Part shown: positions 10,127-19,306 of the stretch, one piece after another | How the letters are laid out: every line of letters begins with the position of its first letter | How positions within the stretch are numbered: position 1 is the first letter of the stretch | Source: JANXZS01 sp963797255 | GTDB taxonomy: Bacteria; Acidobacteriota; Terriglobia; Terriglobales; Acidobacteriaceae | Assembly: GCA_963797255.1 (NCBI GenBank) | Contig: CAWCOV010000030.1 | Span: 860,459-924,458, forward strand | Length of the DNA: 64,000 nucleotides | Direction: 5' to 3' | Position numbers and translations under genes: made by a program | The notes under the pieces: model-generated | The model's input: the letters and a program-made list of their open reading frames with translations, nothing else | What the model was told of the DNA's origin: nothing | Database searches by the model: none

Positions 10127-10727
10127 ATGAAAAATTGCCTGCGTTTTACTCTCGCCCTCATTCTTGGCGCTTTCCTTACGCCTTGCTGGATTTCAGCCCA
10201 GCAGGCGCCGATGCCAGCCTCCCACCTCTGGCCACGCGCTCTTCGCCGGAATGGCTGAAGTCGGTCGTGATTTACCAGGTTTTTCCGCGATCCTTTTCTT
10301 CGGAGGGAAATCTCAAGGCGTGACCAACCGGCTGAATGCTCTGCACGATCTCGGGGTGAACCTCATTTGACTTATGCCCATCCCATCCACCCAAACGGAA
10401 AACTCAAGTGAAAAGGTACCTTGGGCAGTCCCTATGCTGTTCGCGATTATTTAGCGATCGATCCGGCGCTGGGTATTGTCGTACATTCGCCCTGCCGGTT
10501 CGGAGGAGTTCCTAATCGTCGTGAACCTTTCAAATACCCCGTCTCGCGGAAGCGTCGAAGCAGGGGCAGGGAACTGGACGAAGGTTGCGTTGCCGCTCGC
10601 GGAAACCGGCCAAAATGCATTGCCAGCAGTTTCAATAGACGCCTTCAAGTTCCGGATATTTCCAAAGGCAAACGCGGTAATGTGCGGGACAAGCCCTACA
10701 CTGGCTCCGCTACATCGACGTAAATGA
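10127..10727 (+). pseudogene. GH13 alpha-amylase remnant with large internal deletion
   Basis: A broken gene read in pieces across three frames. ATG 10127 opens a signal peptide ('MKNCLRFTLALILGAFLTP', then SAQQ). A second frame gives 'SPEWLKSVVIYQVFPRSF', the hallmark N-terminus of GH13 amylases. A third gives 'GVTNRLNALHDLGVNLIW' and, after another shift, 'GSPYAVRDYLAIDPALG', the next conserved GH13 block. It then jumps straight to C-terminal beta-sandwich sequence ('EEFLIVVNLSNTPSRGSVE', 'IDAFKFRIFPK') ending near 10727. The whole catalytic core with the Asp/Glu/Asp triad, several hundred residues, is missing. Deletion plus several frameshifts make this a clear pseudogene. Confidence 0.8.
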
Positions 10728-10892
10728 AGGACGAACATAGTTGGTAGACTGTCGCCAATTTAGGAGATGTTATCTTAAGATTTAGGCCCCGGCTGGATTG
10801 CCTCTCTCGTCGCTCGAGAGCAGGTTTTAGAAATTGAAATGCTATGTTAGGGTACAGATCGAAAGAAATTTAGTGGGGTTCGAGGGCGCTAA

Positions 10893-11612
10893 ATGTCGAA
10901 AGATAGAGCGGTTGTTGGAACGGATGGACTTCCATTACCGATTCTGCCTCCTGAGCGGGACGCGCGAGTTTGGGCGCGATTAGTCCGCGTAATGTTTTAT
11001 CTGCCCGGCTTTATGGGGTTGCTCCTGCTCAAGACCGGCGAACCGGCAAGCTTCGGAATCACCGTGGAACTGCTGATGCTTTCGAGTGCAGCGGCCATTG
11101 TGGGAGGTCTTTTCGTAGGTACTCAATCTGAAGGTGCGGGCGCGAATGCCTCCTCCCAGGTGGGAACCTGGAGCGGTTCTTTGATCATGGAGTTACTCTC
11201 GGTGGTTCCATTCCTGTGCGCGATACCGGCACTGTTTCACGAACTGGCTACCAGCACGCTGCTGCATTCGCACGCTCCCGCCGCCGTTGACGCTACCCTC
11301 GGTGCGTCCGAGTTATTGCCGGCAGTTGCGATTCTACCCTTCATGATCTATCAGCTTGCTGGGTTCGGCACGGTCCACTTTATCGTTCCAAAAGCCGTAA
11401 ATTGGACCATCAACATAGCCATACTCTGCCTGATCATCGGAAGTTACTTCGCATATCGCGAGGGCTCCTACATAGTGGAGAGAAGACTCTCGGGAACGCT
11501 CGTAGTCCTGATGGCCACGACCGTCTTTTACGGCGTTCTCAAGTTAAGAAAAATGCAAACGCTGTATGACGCCAACTGTCCGCCTAAGGCTTCCAAGAAG
11601 GACAAGGACTAG
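10893..11612 (+). CDS. Integral membrane protein of unknown function
   Basis: A 239-residue protein that I do not recognise. Six hydrophobic segments are visible, at about residues 33-50, 55-75, 90-115, 145-170, 175-195 and 205-220, with a charged C-terminus ending KASKKDKD. No catalytic or binding motif stands out. It stands alone after the amylase remnant and 176 bases before an FG-GAP protein on the same strand. Start ATG 10893 lies 7 bases after a GAGGG stretch. Clearly membrane-embedded; no role can be assigned. Confidence 0.7.
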   Translation: MSKDRAVVGTDGLPLPILPPERDARVWARLVRVMFYLPGFMGLLLLKTGEPASFGITVELLMLSSAAAIVGGLFVGTQSEGAGANASSQVGTWSGSLIMELLSVVPFLCAIPALFHELATSTLLHSHAPAAVDATLGASELLPAVAILPFMIYQLAGFGTVHFIVPKAVNWTINIAILCLIIGSYFAYREGSYIVERRLSGTLVVLMATTVFYGVLKLRKMQTLYDANCPPKASKKDKD

Positions 11613-11788
11613 GTTCGCCGCACTGGCGCAAGAATCCAGCGTGTTGGCCCACCGGCGTGCTAAAAAGCGTGATCCGGGCCAGATGGATAGCTGAGAAGAA
11701 CATTTAACATTGGCGAATTCGCTTATCGAGAGCGCCGAGGGGCGTTTACTGCGGATACAAGCGGAACGCAACCTCCTGTAAACTTCGA

Positions 11789-13516
11789 ATGATGCTCGCT
11801 CCGAAACTCTTGTCCCCTGTGCTTCTGGCACTCGCTGCCTTCCTTCTTGGAGGCGGGATACGGATGCGACCCCAGGCTTTCGCAGAAATGAAAAAGTCTG
11901 CTTCCGTCTGGTTCACCGACGTTTCCTCGCGATCCGCAATAACTTACCGGTCAAACAACGATTTCACGGGAAGAAAGTTCTTTCCTCAACCGATGTGTGG
12001 CGGGGTTGCGGCCATTGATTATGACAATGATGGCCTCATAGATCTCTTTTTCACCAACGGCGCAAAGTTGCCGGAGCTCAAAAAAACCGAAGCTTCCTTT
12101 TATAACTGCCTTCTTCGAAACAAGGGAAACGGGACCTTCGAAGACGTCACGGAGAAGGCAGGTTTGACCGGTGCGAACTTGGGCTTCAGCTTCGGAGTTG
12201 CGGCCGGAGATTATGACAATGATGGCAACGAGGACCTGTTCATCAGCAATGCGGGAACGAATGCGCTTTACAAGAACAACGGGAATGGCACGTTTACGGA
12301 GGTGACCAAGGGTTCTGGCCTCGATCAGAAGCCTCGGGACGTATTGAGTGTTGGCGGTGCTTGGTTTGACTACGACAATGATGGACTGTTGGATCTGATC
12401 GTCACAAATTACACCGTATGGACTCCGCAGACAGATGTTCATTGCTTCATGGACGAAAAGCGCGAGGAATACTGTAGTCCAACGGTGTACAAGAGCGTGG
12501 AATCTCGCTTGTATCACAACCTCGGAAACGGACACTTTACCGATGTCACCGACGGGAGCGGTGTTGGAAAATCTCTTGGCAAAGGAATGGGAATCTCCAC
12601 TGCTGATTTCAAGGGCGAAGGATTGATGGATGTCTTCGTCGCGAACGACACGGAACCGAATTTCCTCTTTATCAATCAGGGAAACGGAACGTTTAAAGAG
12701 AGCGGGCTCACTTACGGTGTCGCTTACAACGATCAGGGATATACCGTCTCCGGCATGGGCTCAGACGCGAAGGATTTTGACAACGACGGTAACGTTGATA
12801 TCGTCTACAACGACCTCGCAGGGCAAGTTTTCGGCCTGTTCAAGAATGACGGCGGAAAGTCCTTCAATGACGTGACGTGGACGTCGAAGATAGGAAACCT
12901 TAGCCGATCCCTATCTGGTTGGAGCATTGGTTTTATTGATTACAACAACGATGGCTGGAAAGACATCTTCTCGGCGAATGGCGACGTTGACGATCTCAAG
13001 GACTCATCCAGGCAGCATGACTCGATGTTCCAAAATGTGGATGGAAAAACGTTTGTGGATTCCACGGCAAACATGGGCCCAGACTTTTCGTTCCTCGGCT
13101 ATCAGCGGGGTTCTGCCTTCGTCGACCTAAATAACGATGGTTTTATGGATATAGTCGTCACCTCTCTGGGTGAGCGGCCGCGCATTTTGATCAACAATGG
13201 CATCGTCAAGAACCACTGGATTATGTTTCAACTTCGAGGCCACGTGAGTAATCGAGATGCGATAGGGGCAAAGATAAAAATTATCACCGGCTCGAAGCGA
13301 ACCTTATACAACCATGTAACGACCAGCGTCGGGTTTATGTCATCAAGTGACAAGCGCGTCCATTTTGGACTTGGTTCTGAGACGAAGATTGAAAGCGTAG
13401 AAATTCGCTGGCCGAGTGGCATTGCCCAGCAAATCGACCATCCCAAAGTTGACCAAATACTCAAAGTCGATGAACCGAGCGCGAAAGCGTCATCTTCTCA
13501 GAAGCCGGTGAATTAG
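11789..13516 (+). CDS. Secreted FG-GAP/VCBS repeat protein with ASPIC/UnbV domain (CRTAC1-like), copy 1
   Basis: A 575-residue exported protein with an N-terminal signal segment (residues 1-28). Seven calcium-binding style repeats of the form DYDNDGxxDLFF run from about residue 75 to 455, predicting a seven-bladed integrin-like propeller; the fourth is degenerate (DFKGEGLMDVFV). The C-terminal ~90 residues are an ASPIC/UnbV domain ('NRDAIGAKIKI', 'SSSDKRVHFGLG', 'VEIRWPSG'). A cysteine pair lies in the insert near 'VHCFMDEKREEYCSP'. Such proteins are surface or extracellular and of unknown function, and are abundant in Acidobacteriota. Its stop overlaps the stop of a convergent paralogue. Confidence 0.88.
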   Translation: MMLAPKLLSPVLLALAAFLLGGGIRMRPQAFAEMKKSASVWFTDVSSRSAITYRSNNDFTGRKFFPQPMCGGVAAIDYDNDGLIDLFFTNGAKLPELKKTEASFYNCLLRNKGNGTFEDVTEKAGLTGANLGFSFGVAAGDYDNDGNEDLFISNAGTNALYKNNGNGTFTEVTKGSGLDQKPRDVLSVGGAWFDYDNDGLLDLIVTNYTVWTPQTDVHCFMDEKREEYCSPTVYKSVESRLYHNLGNGHFTDVTDGSGVGKSLGKGMGISTADFKGEGLMDVFVANDTEPNFLFINQGNGTFKESGLTYGVAYNDQGYTVSGMGSDAKDFDNDGNVDIVYNDLAGQVFGLFKNDGGKSFNDVTWTSKIGNLSRSLSGWSIGFIDYNNDGWKDIFSANGDVDDLKDSSRQHDSMFQNVDGKTFVDSTANMGPDFSFLGYQRGSAFVDLNNDGFMDIVVTSLGERPRILINNGIVKNHWIMFQLRGHVSNRDAIGAKIKIITGSKRTLYNHVTTSVGFMSSSDKRVHFGLGSETKIESVEIRWPSGIAQQIDHPKVDQILKVDEPSAKASSSQKPVN

Positions 13517-15315
13517 CGAGTTTCAGTAATCGTGAGAACTTGATCTGCTTTTACGTGGAGAAGGACTTGCTTAACCCCGGACGGCCATTGGAGTTCAATC
13601 TTATCGATAACAGTGGCATTTCCAACGCCGAAGTGGACTCGCTTGTCGCTCGACGAACTGTAACCAACTGCCGTAGTAGCGTGGTTATATTGAACGCCAT
13701 TCATGGTCGATAATTTGATCTTCGTACCAATCCCATCGCGGTTATCTTTGGTCCCAATGAGGTTGAGAATGATCCAATGGTTCTCATTTTTTGAGCGATT
13801 CAGAAATAACTGCGGCTTGTCGTTCAGCGCAGTGACAATGATGTCTATCTTTCCGTCGTTGTTGAAATCGGCAAACGCGGCTCCGCGGTGAGCGCGCGGA
13901 TCTGCGAAGCTTGAGCCCGCGCTCGCACTGAGATCGGTAAACGTAAAATCTCCGTTATTGCGAAGCAGGCCAGCGGGCATACGATATGGCCGGTTGACGA
14001 CTTCCATTTCGTTGTCGAGGATGGCAGCATTTGCAGTAAACAGATCCTTATATCCGTCGTTGTCGAAGTCGAAGGCACCGGTTCCCCATGCCGTCAGTCG
14101 ACGGCTAAAGGCAGAGAGGCCAGAGATGTTGGTAATATCCTCGAACTGGCCGCCGGTGTTCTTGTAAAGGGGAAAGCCGTCAGTGACCATGGCCGTGTGA
14201 AAGATGTCTGGGAGGCCATCATTGTTGAGATCGCGGAATTCCGCACCCATGCCAGCAACAGCACTTCCGTCGGAGGTATAGTCGGTCCCAGTCTCGAGGG
14301 CGACATCTTTAAATGTCCCGTCTCCGCTGTTATGAAGTAGAAAATTCGGCCAGGTATCGTTCGATACAAACACGTCCATGAAGCCGTCATTGTCGTAGTC
14401 GGCGAAGGCAACGCCCATGCCTTTGCCGATGTACTTCGCCATGTGTGATCGCTCGGACACGTCGGTGAATGTTCCGTCTCCATTATTTTTGTAAAGAATG
14501 TTCGGGGTACCTTCGAAATTTCCCGGCGAGCAATACGTCCGTATACCCTTAATTTCGCAAAGTTTGCAATTTGCAATGTCATACTTCAAGTAATTAATGA
14601 CGAGCAGATCCAGAAACCCGTCATTGTCGTAGTCAAACCAACCGGCTGTAACTGCCCATGCCTTGCCGATCCCCGGAACGTTGCCAACTACTCCCGCTTT
14701 CTCGGTAACATCCTTGAATGTTCCATCGCCATTGTTGTGCATCAACTGATTGCGGTTAAAGCCTGCAACGTACAAATCAACATACCCGTCATTGTCATAA
14801 TCCGCGGCCGCTGCTCCCATGGAATAGCCGATTCCTTGCAAGCCCGCCTTGTCGGTCACGTCGGAAAAAGTGCCATTCCCGTTATTTCGATAAAGCCGGT
14901 TAAAATAACTCGAGTCCGACTTTTCAAGCGAGGGAATCGCGGCGCCATTCGTAAAGAAGATATCGAGCAAGCCATCATTGTTGTAGTCAAGCACGGCGAC
15001 TCCGCCCATCATCGTCTCAATGGAATACCGTTGCGGGCTTATGCTGTTCCTTAGCTGGAAGCCTATTTTTGAATTGCCAAGCTCATCCTCAAACGAAATC
15101 TTGGCGGAGGCATTTGGTAGGGTAGTTTGAGTGTGTTTTGAAGGTGCCTGCGGTGATGTCTGCTGAATGCTCGTGGGTGTGGCCTGGAAAGCAAAGGCCA
15201 GGGTCTGCGGATATACGAAAGCTAAAAAAATAACTAGGAAGTTCACGAAATCTAGTCGCATGCGGTTCTGGAACAGCGTCCACTCGACTGTATGCGAAGA
15301 AATGTTCGTGGCCAT
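13513..15315 (-). CDS. Secreted FG-GAP/VCBS repeat protein with ASPIC/UnbV domain (CRTAC1-like), copy 2
   Basis: A 600-residue paralogue of the convergent neighbour. The first ATG is at 15315; a second in-frame ATG at 15261 ('MRLDFVNFLVIFLAF') gives a cleaner signal peptide and may be the real start. Seven DYDNDG-type repeats occupy about residues 105-485, all matching in order the seven repeats of copy 1. A three-cysteine insert reads 'NCKLCEIKGIRTYCSP'. The C-terminal ASPIC/UnbV domain ends 'IELQWPSGVKQ'. It lies downstream of the flippase gene on the same strand (205-base gap) and may be the last cistron of the exopolysaccharide operon. Function unknown. Confidence 0.87.
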   Translation of the reverse strand: MATNISSHTVEWTLFQNRMRLDFVNFLVIFLAFVYPQTLAFAFQATPTSIQQTSPQAPSKHTQTTLPNASAKISFEDELGNSKIGFQLRNSISPQRYSIETMMGGVAVLDYNNDGLLDIFFTNGAAIPSLEKSDSSYFNRLYRNNGNGTFSDVTDKAGLQGIGYSMGAAAADYDNDGYVDLYVAGFNRNQLMHNNGDGTFKDVTEKAGVVGNVPGIGKAWAVTAGWFDYDNDGFLDLLVINYLKYDIANCKLCEIKGIRTYCSPGNFEGTPNILYKNNGDGTFTDVSERSHMAKYIGKGMGVAFADYDNDGFMDVFVSNDTWPNFLLHNSGDGTFKDVALETGTDYTSDGSAVAGMGAEFRDLNNDGLPDIFHTAMVTDGFPLYKNTGGQFEDITNISGLSAFSRRLTAWGTGAFDFDNDGYKDLFTANAAILDNEMEVVNRPYRMPAGLLRNNGDFTFTDLSASAGSSFADPRAHRGAAFADFNNDGKIDIIVTALNDKPQLFLNRSKNENHWIILNLIGTKDNRDGIGTKIKLSTMNGVQYNHATTAVGYSSSSDKRVHFGVGNATVIDKIELQWPSGVKQVLLHVKADQVLTITETR

Positions 15316-15520
15316 GGGATCAGAAGAAGTCGTCTCTACTCGATTTCTGTTGTCTGTTCCAATAGTCTACTGGCCGAAGCAGCGATTCGCCTCCTTTTCT
15401 TGTTCCCACATTCCTGAAGTGCCACAAAGGAGCACAGGCGGCCTTCGATCCGCTGATGTCTAGTGCAACTTTTCAGGTCTGAGTCTGCTGGTCAGCTTGG
15501 ATGATTTGTCTCGTGTGCAC

Positions 15521-16840
15521 TCAGGTGGTCTGAGTTTCGAGTGATTCGGGCTTAAAGGTTGATGAAACTCGTACCCATGCAACAATCAGATACAGCAGAT
15601 TTCCTATCTGTCCCGCGAGCGCGGAAATCATAATTCCCAGCGCGTCAAAGCGGCTAACCAGCGGATACACCAACAACATACTGGTAACTGCCGCAACGAT
15701 AGACGACATAAGTATAGGAGATGTCTTCTTTATCGTCCGAAAGAGAAATGTAAGCTGCCGAACCGGCCAAGCGAGCAGAAAGTACAGCATCTGCAAATTG
15801 AGCACGTTGGAATATGCCCGCAGTTGGTGGCCATAGAAGAGGGACAGGAACTTATCCGAAAACATTGCAGCGATCAGGAATACAACGAGCAGTGAGAAAA
15901 ATCCGATGGAGCCAAATCGAAACAGGAACTTCGCAGCTCGCTGAATGCCACCTTTCCGCATCTCTTCGGCGGCACGGATGGGAACGATGTTTTCCATCGC
16001 TTGAAAGGCTACGTTGACCGGTCCAATGACATTTTGCGTAGCCCGAACTCCTCCCGCCGCCTGCGCACCAACGACGCTGGCCCCTATCAACATGGCGCCT
16101 TGATAGACCAGCCATTGCAACTGGTTAGCGATCCCAAGATCGACGGAAATCCCTCGCGTCTGGTGCCAGGCTTCCTTTGTCTCTGCGCGCGTGCAAGTCA
16201 AGCGCTCGGTCGCAGCCCCAATGGCAAATGCGATACCCGAGGTAATTGCAATTACCCAAAAGGCTGTCTCAACTGTAAGATGCCCCATCCACATGACCAC
16301 GAGAAGAATTACCAGCTGGCCTATATAACTGATTGCATCATTCCAGACGGCCGTGGCGGCTTTACCTATCGTGAAGAAATAACGTCGCAACCAATCTTGC
16401 ATCAGGTAAAAAACGACTGCGGCTGTAAATGCGGGGACAAATTTTGCCGAGATAACGGCCGGATGAAGAAAGAGATACACCACGGCTGCAATGCTGGAGA
16501 TGAGGGTCGCAAGGATGCAGAAGATGAGCTGTATACCATAGACGCCGCGAACAAACTGCCGTCGATCCTCTGCGGTGGCGCAGAGTGAGCCAAGCGTCAA
16601 CATCGGTGACGAGATAAAGCTGAGTTGTACGCTGTTGGCGAGTAAGACGATTGCGTAACCAACCGTAAACTTACCGAATTCAGACAGGCCGAGACCACGA
16701 ACCAGAACGATTCCGGTTGCGAAATTGGACCCACTGACAATGAGCTGATCGAGAATCGTTTGCGTGCGTCTGCTTCGAAGTTGTAGGAATGACAAGCCAA
16801 ACGGATGACCCACTAGTCTGCCGATCTCCGCAGATCGCAC
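15521..16840 (-). CDS. Polysaccharide flippase-like membrane protein (Wzx/MATE superfamily)
   Basis: A 439-residue protein with about 12 hydrophobic helices, starting with a short basic cytoplasmic stretch and 'QLIVSGSNFATGIVLVRGLG', the typical first helix of polysaccharide flippases. The expected role is moving undecaprenyl-pyrophosphate-linked repeat units across the inner membrane. It sits 85 bases downstream of the O-antigen ligase-like gene in a six-gene exopolysaccharide operon with a Wza, a Wzc and an initiating transferase, as expected for a Wzx/Wzy pathway. These proteins diverge strongly, so fold and context carry the assignment. Confidence 0.8.
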   Translation of the reverse strand: MRSAEIGRLVGHPFGLSFLQLRSRRTQTILDQLIVSGSNFATGIVLVRGLGLSEFGKFTVGYAIVLLANSVQLSFISSPMLTLGSLCATAEDRRQFVRGVYGIQLIFCILATLISSIAAVVYLFLHPAVISAKFVPAFTAAVVFYLMQDWLRRYFFTIGKAATAVWNDAISYIGQLVILLVVMWMGHLTVETAFWVIAITSGIAFAIGAATERLTCTRAETKEAWHQTRGISVDLGIANQLQWLVYQGAMLIGASVVGAQAAGGVRATQNVIGPVNVAFQAMENIVPIRAAEEMRKGGIQRAAKFLFRFGSIGFFSLLVVFLIAAMFSDKFLSLFYGHQLRAYSNVLNLQMLYFLLAWPVRQLTFLFRTIKKTSPILMSSIVAAVTSMLLVYPLVSRFDALGIMISALAGQIGNLLYLIVAWVRVSSTFKPESLETQTT

Positions 16841-16925
16841 TTCATCTCGCTCTTGAACCGCGGTTCCATCTGTGACCCCTTAAAAGTGTATTCCGGAGTT
16901 GCGCTCGCAACATAAATAGTAAGGA

Positions 16926-18263
16926 TCAGTGCACTTGCTGCTCTTCGGGTCGAACCAGGAGAGATGGCCAACGGACTGGCATTGGCCTCATAACAGTAGC
17001 TCGAGCGCGCTGTCGCACGAGGTCCAGATTGGTCACGATGCACAGAAAGAGCGCGACCTCGAACCCCATCCATCCCAGAACACCTGTTGACATGATCGAT
17101 GTCATCCAGACATGGACAACTAAGACGTAGGTGCCCGCGAACTCTGGATTTGTGTCCCACGTAGTCCATGCACGCCAGGTAGCAACGATGAGCATGTAGG
17201 TACCAATCAAAAATCCAATCAGCCCAAGCCCGGTCAGCACTTCCAGAAAGCCGTTGTGCAACGAACTCATCTGTTCCAGATACATGTTACCGATATGAGC
17301 AATCACGACCTTTCCACCGATTCCTCCGCCGACGCCGAGGAATGGGTGGGCCTCAAACTGGCGGACAGCTGCCGTCCAAACCACCGTGCGACCGCTCAAA
17401 GTCACAAAGTCGGAAGATGACTGGTGTCCCTGCAGTCGGGTAAGAATGCCGCTCCAAAAGATAGTTCCGCCCACTGCCACAGATCCGATTGCCAGCGCGG
17501 CCAGAATTTTGGATTTCTTGAATATAACGATCAGGATTGTGAGCAGAAGGATGAGAAAGGATGTACGACTGGCGGACACGCTGAAAAGTACGAGTGCAAA
17601 ACCCATCTGTCGAAACGCGGCTCTCCGCGTGATTCGATGCGCCTGCCATTCTGCGAGTACGACAAGGAACAAAGCACTGGCCACGTATCCTAAACCATTT
17701 CCAGAAAGGAAAGGCGCCGACGCAGTCGTGCTGGTGAGCAGGCCTGGGCGATGCAGAATAAAGTTGGGCAGACGCAGACAAAAACCGATGACTGCCATGG
17801 ACCCCAAAGTGGCGATCGTAAGCAAGATGATCTGTCGGAGCGCCTCAACGCGCTCCAACGGATTTTTCGAAGAACTCGTTTCAAAGAACACGAGCCCCGC
17901 GAGAACCAACTCGGCACCTTTGCCGATGGTCTGAATGGGCTGCTGCGACCAGAGTGAAGACCCCAGATAAAGAAGGGCGAAGGCGGCGTACGCAAAGCGC
18001 AGGTCAGTGAATCGAACTTTGACGAACTTGGGACGATACAGCAGTAGCAGAAACGCGATTACCGTGGCGGGAGTGCGGATAAGAATAATCAGCTTGGCGC
18101 TGGCATGTCCGGCGCCCCCGCCTGTAGTATCTGCAACCTGAAGCATCGAACCCAATAGAAGACAGAACAAGGCGATGCCCGGCAGCCCAGCTATGCGGAA
18201 CGCGGAACGCCACGACTTGAGATCCCACGGGTAAATACTGAAACGCATAGAGCCCTCGGGCAC
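16926..18263 (-). CDS. O-antigen ligase / polysaccharide polymerase-like membrane protein (Wzy/WaaL type)
   Basis: A 445-residue polytopic protein with 10-12 helices and a large periplasmic loop near residues 290-350 holding 'GRTVVWTAAVRQFEAHPFLG' followed by 'GGGIGG' and 'SLHNGFLEVLTGLG'. The Arg and the His-Asn pair in that loop are typical of the Wzy_C/O-antigen ligase family, which joins lipid-linked sugar units. It starts only 11 bases after the Wza gene stop, so the two are co-transcribed. In this context polymerase (Wzy) is more likely than ligase, but sequence does not separate the two. Confidence 0.82.
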   Translation of the reverse strand: MPEGSMRFSIYPWDLKSWRSAFRIAGLPGIALFCLLLGSMLQVADTTGGGAGHASAKLIILIRTPATVIAFLLLLYRPKFVKVRFTDLRFAYAAFALLYLGSSLWSQQPIQTIGKGAELVLAGLVFFETSSSKNPLERVEALRQIILLTIATLGSMAVIGFCLRLPNFILHRPGLLTSTTASAPFLSGNGLGYVASALFLVVLAEWQAHRITRRAAFRQMGFALVLFSVSASRTSFLILLLTILIVIFKKSKILAALAIGSVAVGGTIFWSGILTRLQGHQSSSDFVTLSGRTVVWTAAVRQFEAHPFLGVGGGIGGKVVIAHIGNMYLEQMSSLHNGFLEVLTGLGLIGFLIGTYMLIVATWRAWTTWDTNPEFAGTYVLVVHVWMTSIMSTGVLGWMGFEVALFLCIVTNLDLVRQRARATVMRPMPVRWPSLLVRPEEQQVH

Positions 18264-18274
18264 TTCGATTGCGG

Positions 18275-19306
18275 TTAGTGAACGTAAATTGCTGCCGCCG
18301 CCGTTTGTCCAATCAACGAGGAACTGGTCGAGAAGATGGCCTTAATCTTGTTGACGGGGACGTAAACAATGTCTTCGGCCGACAATTTCAATGGAATTTC
18401 CTTGCCGTCCATCATCCCTTTGTAAGAGACAGGAACTTCAATCAGTTGGCCATCATCTCCATGCTTCACTACCCGCAGCCCACTTGTCTTTGCCTGCATG
18501 ATGAGCCCCTGTGCAAGAGATAAAGCCTGCGCTACGTTTAGCTCGCCTTCTTCCTGCATCACGTAACCGCCGGGCCGGTTTACAGCTCCGAGGACGTACA
18601 CAATTCCAGCGCGCTTGACGATGATTGTGTCTCCCGGCCGCACCATCACATCGCGGATCGAGTCTCCATTGCTGCCACGAGTATATTGGTACGTTGCATT
18701 GATCGGACCCGCTGATGCGTCCGCATGTTTAACCTCAATCACCTTACCGGCAAGAGGGGTGACACCACCTGCCATTCCGAGAACATCCAAAAGGGTGTGA
18801 GGAACGAGCAACTCAATGCGGCCTGGAGTCTGCACTTCTCCGAGGACCGTCACGTTTGTTGACGCGAATTGTTCTACGTTGATCGTGACCTGTGGATTCG
18901 TCAGGATTTCCTCTTCCAGAAATCGCTTTTGAATCTTGCTCTGAGCTTCAGGCAGAGAGTCGCCGGCAACGTGCAATTTTCCAAGGAAAGGAAACGTTAC
19001 GTTGCCATCGTTGTCTACGCGTACTCGACCGGAAAGCTCTGATTCCCCGTATACATCGACATTCAAAAGGAAGCCCGGCGCCAGTTTTAGATTCGCAAAG
19101 TCATTGGGAATCGCACTTGGTGCGTTTCGGGTAGACAACGTGGGCTCGTTTCTTATTCCCTGAGGCCCGCTGAGTAGATTGGACGGAGGATTTGCCGTTT
19201 GAGCGATCGAATATGGCTGCTGAGAAAGCACCGCAATCGCAATAACAGCGCACGCTGCGGTGATTCGGAACATTCCTGGGCGGTGTGAAGTTTTAGAGTT
19301 ATCCAT
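18275..19306 (-). CDS. Polysaccharide export protein (Wza-like outer-membrane channel)
   Basis: A 343-residue protein with a signal peptide (a hydrophobic stretch 'ITAACAVIAIAVLSQ' then SIAQT). It has an N-terminal poly_export domain (about residues 70-145, 'LAPGFLLNVDVYGESELSG') followed by SLBB beta-grasp domains ('VTVLGEVQTPGRIEL', 'VYVLGAVNRPGGYVM'), as in Wza, which forms the outer-membrane pore for capsule or EPS. No lipobox cysteine is evident after the signal, unlike E. coli Wza. I chose ATG 19306 because it overlaps the end of the kinase gene by eight bases and leads directly into the signal; the frame stays open upstream to 19375. Confidence 0.88.
   Translation of the reverse strand: MDNSKTSHRPGMFRITAACAVIAIAVLSQQPYSIAQTANPPSNLLSGPQGIRNEPTLSTRNAPSAIPNDFANLKLAPGFLLNVDVYGESELSGRVRVDNDGNVTFPFLGKLHVAGDSLPEAQSKIQKRFLEEEILTNPQVTINVEQFASTNVTVLGEVQTPGRIELLVPHTLLDVLGMAGGVTPLAGKVIEVKHADASAGPINATYQYTRGSNGDSIRDVMVRPGDTIIVKRAGIVYVLGAVNRPGGYVMQEEGELNVAQALSLAQGLIMQAKTSGLRVVKHGDDGQLIEVPVSYKGMMDGKEIPLKLSAEDIVYVPVNKIKAIFSTSSSLIGQTAAAAIYVH

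Noticed and set aside
11951..12535. 194-codon minus-strand frame with repeated 'IIVIINGRN'
   Set aside because: This is the reverse translation of the DYDNDG repeats of the FG-GAP gene, not a protein family.
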